Position numbers and translations under genes: made by a program. From a virus, in the IMG/VR virus record IMGVR_UViG_3300020395_000004, positions 19,741-83,740 of that record: DNA of 64,000 nt; one strand, given 5' to 3'. The notes beneath the pieces are model-generated. The model had not been told where the DNA came from. It searched no databases and was given only the letters and a program-made list of their open reading frames with translations. The stretch's first letter is position 1; the number at the start of each line of letters is the position of its first letter. Below are positions 29,801-41,800 of this stretch, in pieces.

Positions 29801-32800
29801 ACTATTGTCCTTGATACAGAAGGATATCCTCAGGCAGGAACTAGACAAAACAATGACAGATATCTTGATGCTGCTGACCTAATCTGGAAGAATAGACACG
29901 TCATCGCTAAAGAGTGTGTTAGCACTATGAATGACTTGTCCAAGTATGAGAATCTAAACATTCCTGGTGGACATGTTAACTGTGAAGATGATGTTTTAGA
30001 TATGATTGAAGCAATGGTACATGACCTTCGCTTTGATTGTAACGAGAAGACATATGATGCTGCTGCATTATACATTGAGACTGAAAATAACTCACTTAAG
30101 CATATTGAGGGTGAGTGGGAAGCATCTATAACTGTAGTTAAGATTCTAAGAGATATTACTTCTCTAATAATGCGTAATGCATTTGGTAGAGATTATGAAG
30201 AAGGTGGATCCCCTGATCAGAAACCAGTTGAATCTTATGAGCAAAATCCAAGAATTGACCTTTATAAGAATTGTGGTGATGCGATTGATGGAAACATCAG
30301 ATATATCGCAGAGCAAGCAGTTGCAGCTGGATTAGTCCAATTCCCTAACCTTAATATTCCTGGTGGTCCTATTAACTGTGTCCATGACGTTACTGATATT
30401 CTTAGAGCATTAGTATTCAACATCAAGTATGGTGGTAATAACTGGTTACAATATTCTACTGAATTCTATGCAACATATTCTGGTAATTTAGACCATGTTA
30501 CTAATGCACCTACTGAAACTAATTGGATAATGAATAAAGCACGTGATTTTGCAATCCGTGCAATGAAGGGTCAGATTATTACTAATGAAGCAGGACATGT
30601 AGTAGACCAAAGATTCTACGATGCAGTGCCAAGACCTACTACAACTATGGTCACAACCAGTGTATTAACTGGTGCACCTGTTACTGACAATTATAATAAT
30701 CTTGTAACAAGATCATTCAAGTTTGGTGAAGATAAGATTTCTACAACTGATACTGGCACAGGTATCATACCTGATGAAGATGCTGTATTCAGTGTTGTAA
30801 CTAAACTACCTTCTAGTCCAATAGATTGCTGTCTATTTGAAGCAGGTGGTGGTACATCTGGTGTATGGTTTGGTATCAGAGATGGTGGTACATGGTTGAG
30901 ATTAAGAGCTGGTAATGGTACTAACTCATATACATCTGGAGCATCATATACTGCTGATACTGGTCTTGCAATGCTCGACCTACAGATTAGTAACCTAACA
31001 CAATACTTTGATGATGGTGACCATGAATTAGTATGGCAGATTGTTATTGGTGGTAACCAAACAACTGGTGCAGGTAGTGTTACTCTTTGGATTGATGGTC
31101 AACAGATTGGACAAGCAACAACACCTGGTGGTGGTTGGACAGGTTTAACTGGAGCATCTGGATTATTTGCTAATACTCAGTGGGCAGGATTCGGTGTTTC
31201 TAATGGATCTTTGGTAGCAGGAGAAGCAGCAACTATTAACACATTTACAGTTAATGTTGGACCTGCTCCTACTATTGCATATGATATAACTGCTGCTGAT
31301 TACGATTCATCTACAGGTGATTTAATATTAAATGTTGGTAATCATAATCATACTCCAGGAACATTCTTGAGGTTGATTTCTAACTCATTAACATTTACAT
31401 GTGACCAAGATAATCATGCTTCTAATCACACTTATCCTAGATCTGGTGACCCCGCAGGTAATACTGCTGTAGAGGTATTAGATGTAGGTAGAACTGAGCA
31501 TACTGCAACTGCTGCGTCATACGATCCTAACTCAGGAATAATGAATATGACCATAGAGCAGCATGGTATGACTGCATCAACATCTCATACTGCTAAAGAT
31601 GCTGCATATGACCCAGATTCAGGTGTCCTAACAATTACTCTTGATGACCATGGATTTAAGACAGGTGACCAAGTTAAGATTCATAATGGATCTCTAATCT
31701 TTACATGTGCTCAAGATAATCATGCTACTAAGCATGGATATCCTAGACAGAAAGATCCAGCTGGTGACCAGTGGTTATTAATAGAAGAAGTTACACCAAA
31801 TACATTTAAAGTTAATGTTGGTGCTACACCTAAAGTTGAGTATAATGTTTCCGATGCAGTATATGACCAAAATGATGGTGAATTAACTCTTGATATTGGT
31901 CAGCATCGTTTCGTTGGTGCTTCAAATCATGTTGCAACATTTGCTGAATATAATGCAGATAAGGGAACATTAAAACTAACAGTATCTGGACATGGAGTTA
32001 TAGTTGGTGACCAGATTCAGATCATGGAAAATTCCATGACATTTACTTGCTCAATGGATAATCATTATACTAACCATGTATATCCAAGAAGCACTGACCC
32101 ATGTGTAGGTCAATGGTTAGATGTTGTTGAATCTGATATTCCTGGTGGAACATTTACAGTTAACGTAGGTCAATCTCCTATAGTTGGTTGGGATCCATCT
32201 GATGCAACATATAATTCTGAGACAGGTCATTTAACACTTGAAATTGGCAATCACTCTCTTGCAGTTGGTACTCATGTGAAACTATCACAAGAGTCATTAA
32301 ACTTCACTTGCTCAATGGATGACCATGCAACGATTCATAGTTATCCTAGAGATACAGACCCAACTCATAATGAACCAATACAAATTCTTGCAACCACTGC
32401 TACTTCTATAACAGTACCAGTTGGTACAACTCCTACAGTTCAATATACTCCAACAAATGCAACATTTACTCCTGCTGATGGTCTATTAGAATTAACATTA
32501 GATAGAAAGCATACATTCCGTCCTGCTACTATTCATAACATTTCTGGTGGTGAATATAATGGATCTACTGGAATGATGAGAGTTACAGTTGCTGACCATG
32601 GATTCTCTAATGGTGATTTTGTTAAGATTGCTGATGGTGGAATTACATTCTCATGCACAATGGATGGCAATGCATCTAACCATGCATATCCAAGAGCATC
32701 AGACCCATATTCTAATAAATGGTTAGCAGTTAGAAATGCATCTAAAGATTCATTCGATGTATATGTTGGTAGAACACCTGAGTTACCATTTACAATAACT

Positions 32801-35800
32801 GATGCTACATTTGTACCTTCTACAGGTCATATGAGAGTATGGATTGGTGACCATGATTTAGTTGCAGGTGATTATGTAAGAATGACAGAAGAGTCAATCG
32901 GATTTACCTGTTTATTAGATAATAATATTTCCAAGAAATACTATCCTAGGTCATCTGGATCTAACTACGTTGGTAACGGTGGTGCTGACCCATTCTGGAA
33001 TAAGAGAATCCAGATTGCATATGCAGGTATGCCTTTAACTGCTACTACTGGCACATCATATAATCCTACAACTGGAGTTATGAGCATCTCTACTGATGCT
33101 CCTCATGGAATGAGTGACGGTGATGAAGTTAAGATTGCAACTGATTCATTAGTATTCACTTGTTTAGAAGATAACAACCAAACAAATCATACTTATCCTA
33201 GAGCAACTGATCCATTTAATGATAGATGGATGAGAGTTTCTAATACATCAACATATACATTTGATGTCCAAGTATTGAGTTATGCTCCATCAACTAACTC
33301 AACAACTCATACATTTGTCCAAGCAAATGTAAATGGAATCACTAAGAAGGATGGCACAATTACTCTTGATGTAGGTGCATCCTCAGATACTACTGCTCAT
33401 ACTTACACTGCAACTCCTGGTTTAACTCCAACTGCTATTACTCATAATCCTGTAACAGGTATTATGGATATCACAGTTGAAGGACACAAATTAATGGCAG
33501 GTGACTTTATTAAGATTGCTGATAATTCATTGACATTTACTTGTGCAATGGATAACCATGCATCTGACCATGTATATCCTCGTCCTGCTGACCCAGCTAG
33601 TGGATCATGGTTGAAAGTCTTAACTGCTACTACTGATACATTTACAGTACAAGTATTAAAAGATATACCACAGAGTAATACTACAACTCATCTATTCAAG
33701 TCTGCTGTTGCTGAATGTATTACAAAATCTGTTATTAAAACTGGTGGTGTATATGACCACACTTATGTAACATCTTCTGTTGGTGCTTTACGTCATGCAG
33801 GTGATAGTGTAAGACTTGCTCCTGATGCATTGACATTCCGTTGTGATGCTGATGGTCAAGCATCTGATCATGTATATCCTAGATCTGCTACTACACAACA
33901 TACACCTTCAGATGTTGTATATAATCCTAACACTGGTAACCTTAAGTTTACAGTTAATAATCATGGATTCTTACCACATTCATATGTCAAGATTGCTGAT
34001 AACTCTCTAACATTTACATGTGCTAAGGATGACAATGCTACTGGACATTTATATCCAAGACCTACTGACCCTGTAAGTGGTAAGTGGGTGATGATTAATG
34101 ATGTAAGTGCGAATACATTCACTGTTGAAGTATTAGATGTAATTCCATCTACAAATACTACAGTCCATACATTTGTATCTGCAACTTCTAACTGCATTAC
34201 ACATAAGAAAGACCACTTCTATGATACAAATATTCCTATCTACGAAGTAGGAATGACATCATCTACACCTTCTAATGTTTCTTATAATCCAACATTAGGT
34301 GAGATGGTTGTTACTGTTAATAATACTCTTACTGGATGTAATAAGATTACACCTGATAGTGCTACCTATTATCCTGCTACTGGTATTTTAAGAATACAGA
34401 TGAATGGTCATCCTGTTAAGAATGGTCAAATGGTTTGGTTACAAGATGGAGCATTTACATTCCGTTGTGACGAAGATGGTCAAGCATCTGATCATGCTTA
34501 TCCAAGACCTTCTGATCCTGCAAGTAATAAATTCCTTAAAGCATTTAATGTTGGCACAAATACTATAGATGTTAACGTAGGATACTTTGAAGGACAAGGT
34601 GCAATTTCTAACCAAACAACTCATGTATTCCAGAGTGGTGCAATGAATGGAGTATGGCATGCAAATTCTTATGTAATGTTTGAAGAGAATGCTGTTACAT
34701 TCCAGTGCACTAAGGATAACAATGCAACTAATCATTCATATCCTAGACCTTCAGATCCATCATGGAATAAGTGGTTACCTGTATTCAATACTTCCTCTGG
34801 ACAGTTTAGTGTTAAGGTTGGTAAGTCTGGTATTAATGACATTTACGATCATACTTTCGTTTCCTTTGCTACTGATGGTCTTAAGACACAAACTGGCACT
34901 ATTAAATTAGATGTTGGTAATGGTCAAATTACAAACCCAACAACTCATGTATTCCAATCTGCTAATGCTAATTCTTTAATTGGTGGTGGTGAATATACAC
35001 ACGACTTCAAATCAACAAATTCAACATACACTGTAACGGATGCTAACTATCTTCCTGCTACAGGTATAATGACTCTTACAATTCCTAATCATGGATTCCA
35101 AGATGGTGAGAGTATTAAGATTTCTAATGATTCATTAGTATTCACATGTCTTCAAGACGCAGGTGGATCTGAGCACAGTTACCCAAGATATACAGACCCT
35201 GTTGCAGATAAATGGATTAAGATTCATAATTGCACAGATGATACATTTGATGTCCAAGTACTAGAGAATATTCCATCAACTAACCAGACTCTTCATACAT
35301 TCAAACGTGCATCTGCTAATGGTGTAACAAGAGCAGTATTAGCAACTGGTGGTAACTACACTCATAAGTTTATTGCTCCTGCACAATTAACTCCAACTAA
35401 CGCAGTATACGATCCATCAACAGGTGTGATGACTGTAACTGTTACTAAGCATGGATTAAAGAATGGCACAAGAATTAAAGTTGAAGATGGATTCGTAACA
35501 TTCACATGTGGTCAAGATAGTAACCAAACTAATCATTCATATCCTAGGGCATCTGACCCATTTAGTGATGAGTGGATGAAGGTATCTAACGTCACTACTG
35601 ACACATTTGATATTCAAGTATTATTCAATATTCCATCTACAAATACTACACCTCATACATTTGTATCTGGTAAACCTAAGAGTATAACTGTTGCTACTTT
35701 AATGAAGGGTAATGACAGTATTAAGATTGCTGACAATGGTTTAACATTCACATGTAGTAAAGATGGTAATTCTACTGAGCACACATATCCACGTCCTAAT

Positions 35801-38800
35801 GTTGACCCATCATGGAATAATTCTCTAAGGATTGTTGATGATGGTGTATCACGTCATACTCCAACAGATGCTTCTTATACTGCTACAACTGGAGTCCTAA
35901 CATTAACAGTACCTAATCATGGTTGGTCTAATGGTCAGTATATTAGATTAGAAGATTATGCATTAGATTTAACTTGCACCATGGATGATGGTAGTGAGAA
36001 TCATGCATATCCTAGAGGCACAGATCCTATTAGTAATAAGTGGTTAGAAATTTCTAACGTAACTGCATCTACATTTGATATTAATGTAGGCACTACACCT
36101 TCTGTCCAGTATACTCCTGCTGATGCTTCTTATGACCCATATTCAGGTCATATGGAATTGAATATTGGTGCTCACCCACTTAAGGTTGGTCAAAGTGTTA
36201 AACTTGCTGATGGTGCTGTTACCTTTAGTTGTGACATGGATATGAATGCATCTAACCATGCATATCCAAGGACAACTGTTGACACATTTACTCCAACAGC
36301 AGGAGCATATGATGGCACAACTGGTTATCTAACATTAACTCTTAATGGTCATGGATTTGATAACGGATCATTAATTAAGATTGCAGATAATGCTCTTACT
36401 GCTACCTGTGAAATGGATGGTAATTCATCAGGTAAGACATATCCAAGATCAACAGATCCTATTAGTGGAAAATGGAAACCTGTAGAGAATGCAACTGAAA
36501 ATACATTTGATATTTTTGTTGGTAAGACAGAATTCAAGAGTTTCGATCCACAGCAAGTAGATTATAATCCTGCTACAGGTAATATGGTAATCACTGTTGG
36601 TCCTGACCACGGTATTACAACTGCACATAGTGTTTACATTAATCGTGAATCAATGTGCTTCACTTGTGCACAAGATGGTCATGGAAGTGACCACTTCTAT
36701 CCACGTCCTAATGGTAGTGGTGGTGCATCTGGTGATGACCCTGCATATCAAGAGGCTGTTGCTGTAACTGCTGTTGATGATAGCACTATAACAGTTAATG
36801 TTAACCCATCACCTTCTGGAGCATCTAATCATGCTCATATCTTCAAACCTGCTGTAGGTTTAACTCCACAGAATGTGACATATAGTGGTGTATCTGGTGT
36901 GATGACTGTTACCTATGCAAGTCATGGCATGATAACAGGTGAGCAGATTATGTTTGAGGATAATTCCTTAATCTTCACATGTGGTAAAGATGACCATGCT
37001 ACTGAGCATGCTTATCCAAGACACGGTGACCCTGCAAGCAACAGATGGTTAACAATTACAAGAATTGATGACAATAGATTCACTGTTAAAGTTTTAGATG
37101 AAACTCCTTCTACTAACACTTCTGCTCATACATTCAAGTATGCTAAAGCAGGTGCAATGAAGAGAGGATCTATCAGAGCAGGTGGATCATTTACACATAC
37201 ATTTACAACATTCGCATCAGGTGGTGTATCTCATAAGAGAGATAGAGCATATGACCATTCTATAGAAATTAAGAAAGTTGGTCATGGTGAATATACTGCT
37301 ACAGGTGCAACATATAATGCTGAGACAGGTGTCCTACAATTAACAATTAATGGTCATCCATTTGCTAATGGTAACATGATTAAGTTGAAGCCTAATTCAC
37401 TAATCATGACTTGTGATATGGATAACAATGCTACTAAGCACTCTTATCCTAGAAAGACAGATTTTGCTTATGATAGATGGTTAGAAATTTCCAACAAGCA
37501 AACAAATACTATTGATGTTAACGTTGGTAAAACACCTCGTGCTAACTACCTAGTTTCTGCTGCCACATTTGACCCAACATCAGGTGACATGGAACTTACT
37601 ATTGGTAAGCATGGATATCATGGTGGCACAACACATACAGTAACTAATGGTACCTATGATGCTATAACTGGTAAGATGGTTATCACAGTTCCTGATCATG
37701 GATTCATTATTGGCGATAGAGTTAAGTTTGTAGATAATTCAATTTCATTCAAGTGTGGTATGGATGGATATGATGTTGTTAAATCTTATCCAAGACCAAC
37801 TGACCCTGCACATAACACATGGTTAGAAATTGATGATATAACACTTCATACATTCTCTATTAATGTTGGTACATCACCTAAGACAACTCATAACGTAACT
37901 AACGCTAATTACAATCCTACCAGTGGTGTAATGGAATTAACCATTGGATCACATAACTTGGATGTTGGTGATAGTATCAAACTTAAGCCAAATTCATTAA
38001 CATTTACTTGTGATTATAATGGTGATGGTCAGACAACTCAGAAGACATATCCTCGCTCATCTGGTGCTGCTACTGCAAACGGTAAAGACTATGCTTATGA
38101 TGCAGCATTGGTTATTACTGCTAAGACAGGAACATCAATCACAGTTAACGTTAACGGTGGTCAAGGTGCTATTACTGACGTAACTACTCACACATGGGCT
38201 GGTGGAACATCAGCAGGTGCTGTTATGTCTGGTGGTGGTTATGCACATCAATTCTGGTCTGCTGCTGCAAACGGACTTCAGAGAGCAAACGAATCAGTTT
38301 ACATTGAGAATGAGTCATTAGTATTCAAGTGTAATAATGATGGTTATGCTACTGAGCACAAGTATCCACGTGCTAATGGTCAAGGTGGTGCTACTGCTGA
38401 TGACCCATATTATGATACTTCAGTTCCTATAGTTTCTGTAGGAGATGAAACTATTACAGTTAACGTTGGTAAATCTTCAGATACATCAACTCATCTATTT
38501 GTAAGGTCTGAAAATGCATTCGATGTTTCTGGTGCATCCTTCGTACCTGGCTCAGGTGAATTAACAATCACAATGCCTAGTCATCCATTCACCTCAGGTG
38601 ATAAGGTTATGCTTAAGGATCAAGGATTCACATTCACTTGTCAAGAAGATAATGACCAAACAACTCATTCATATCCTAGAGCATCAGACCCTGCTTCAAA
38701 TAATACTTGGTTGACAGTTACTGTTGTAGATGCATCTAACTTTAAAGTTAACGTTGGTACTTCTTCTAACGTTACAACTCACACATGGGTATCATCATTA

Positions 38801-41800
38801 CCTGGTGCTGTTATAAGAGGTGTAATTAGAGGTGGTGGAGTTTATGCTCATACCTTCGATAGTTTCGTTGATGGTGGAGTACAATGGAAGAATTCTACTA
38901 TTAGTCTTGACGTTGGTGAGTCACCAGCTAAAGGATATGGTGTTAGTGGTGCATCCTTTGTACCTGCCACAGGTCTATTGACAATGACAATCGGCAACCA
39001 TCAGCTTAAGACTGGTATGTATGCCAAGATTGCTAACAAGTCAATGGTATTCCGTTGCGACCAAGACTCACAGCAAACTGACCACGTATATCCACGTCCT
39101 AATGGATTCAGTGGTGCTACAGGTAATGACCCTGCATACAATAATAGAGTAGAAATTACTTCTGTATCTGCTGATAGTATTACAGTTGATGTTGGTACAT
39201 CTTCTAACACTACAACTCATTATTTCCAAAACGCTAATAACGTTTACACACCAACTTTTGCATCATATGACCCAACATCAGGTTTAATGAATATCAGCAT
39301 TCCTGGTGACACTAAAAACGTTACAGGTGCTGCATACAACCCAACTTCTGGTACATTAGAATTAACAATCGGTGCTCATACTTTAACTACAGATGATGTA
39401 ATTAAGTTGAAGCCTAATTCATTAACATTCACTTGTGATTATGGTGGAGATGGAAACGTAACTCAGAAGACATATCCTCGTGCACAAGGTGCATCTACTT
39501 CTGATGGAAAAGATTATGCATATGATACTGCATTAGCAATTACTGCTGTAGACCAAGCAGGTGGCACAATCACAGTTAACGTTAACGGTGGTCAGGGTGC
39601 TATCACTGATACTACTACCCATACATTCCAATCTGCACTTGCAGGTGCTGTTATCGTTGGTAACGGTTTCATAGATGGTGAGTATATTAAGATTGCTGAT
39701 GATGCATTTAAGTTTACTTGTGATAAGGATAATAACGTTACATATCACGATTATCCAAGAGCATCAGATCCATCAAGTGGAAGATGGTTGAAGATTTCTA
39801 ACTGTAATGTTGATACATTCGATGTCCAAGTATTACAAAACGTACCTTCCACAAACACAACTGACCATACATTTGTATCTGCTGTAGCATCTAGTATTCA
39901 GAGGTCTGTTGTTACTATCGGTGGTGAGTATAATCATACATTCGTATCTGCTGTTAGTGGTGGTGTAACTGCGGGTGGAAACTATACACATACATTTGCA
40001 TCTGCTAAGCCAAATTCACTACACAGACAGAGTGGTAAGATTACAGTTAATGTAAATGTTGCTGCTACTGCTGACCTATATGACCATACATTTGTTAGTG
40101 CAATTCCTGGTGCTGTTATAGCAGGTGGTAATTATATGCACTCATTTGTATCTGCTGCCACAGGTGGAATTGAGAAAGCAAATTCATATATCTTGATAAA
40201 AGATGGTGCTCTTAACTTCACATGTGATTTAGATGATTATGAAACTGAGCACTTATATCCTAGAGATACAGACCATGCAAGTAATGAATGGTTGGCAGTA
40301 TCTAATGTCACTGTGGATACATTTGATGTCCAAGTATTGAAAGGAGTCCCATCATCATTCTTAGGTAAGCATACATTTGTATCTTGTGCTGAAGGTGGTA
40401 TATGGAAGCAAGACGGTACTATTAAGATTAACGTTGGACCTTCACCTGCGGGTAATACATATGCTCACAGATTTGTAAGTGCTAACTCTGGTGCTTTAAT
40501 ACAGGGTGGTAACTATAGACATAACTTTGTATCTGCTGCATCTGGATGCATTAAGGTAACAAATAGTGGTGCTACATTAACACCTACTGATGCATACTAC
40601 GTCCCAACAACAGGTAAGTTAACTCTAACTGTTGCAGGTCATAGTTTAACAACTGATGATACTATTGAAATTGATACTAACGGATTAACATTCACATGTA
40701 GTCAAGACCAGAATGCAACTAACCACACATATCCTCGTGTGACAGACTATGCTGACGGTAAGAAATTACATGTCCAAATGTCTAACTCATGGGCATGGCC
40801 TACTCAAGATTTGAAATACTTCAGGTCACGTCAGGTATCACAAAACTACACAGGTACAGAAGGTGCTCCAGTAGAAACTGAGATTACACAACTCATACAA
40901 TTTGTAACTGATGGACTTACTAATCCTAACACAGTTGCAAGTAGGTCTTACATCATGCCTACTGTATGGCCTGTTAAGTATACTCCAGAAGTTGTAGTAA
41001 GAGATCTTACTATTCAATATGATACAGCACAGGGTGGACAAGGTAACCAAGGTACATGGAATCAAACATGTCAAAACGTTGCTTCAACAATCGCTACTGT
41101 TGCTGATATCTACATTCAAACAATAGCAGAGGCAGCAAATAATAATGTTAACTACTTAACTTCAAACGTTACTAAGACATTCCCATTCAATAGCAACACA
41201 ATATATCAAGATGGCACATGCTATAACGTAACATCTGCTATTGATACGTTGTTTGATATTATGAAGCATACACTTGGTGCTGGATCAAATAACTCCAAGA
41301 ATATCGCTAACATGATACTCTTCAATCAGCAAGCAATAGCAGGAAGAGCATTTGGTGAGACACAGGTTAACTGGCCTACAACTAATCTAACTATTGACTT
41401 TGCTAATGATGTCCTTGCAGCAGTACGTTATGACTTAGTAACTGGTGGTAACTCAGGTGCATTTGAATTAGCACAACAGTGGTTTGACGGTGAAGGTAAC
41501 TTCATAGCATTCCCAACCGTAGTTAGGACACACATCTTATATTGTTTAACAAGAGTTAGAGAATATATTAAGAGTGTTATGTATCTTGTTGGTGAAGATG
41601 CTGTATGGAATAATTACGATGTATATGTCCCAGAAGGAAGACTTGAGTGGAATCAAGAAGCAGTTGAATTTATGGTTGACTCTTCACTTAACCCACTTGA
41701 ATTTGCTTTAGAGAGAGGAGAATTCCCAACAGAAGCAAGAGTCCAGTGGATTGCATCTAGTGATGCTGTTAACCGTGTTACAAGGAATGAAGTAGGTTGG

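Noticed and set aside
31270-40790. CRISPR array or DNA-level satellite
   Set aside because: The periodicity is at protein level with variable unit length and third-base divergence. There are no identical short repeats with equal spacers.
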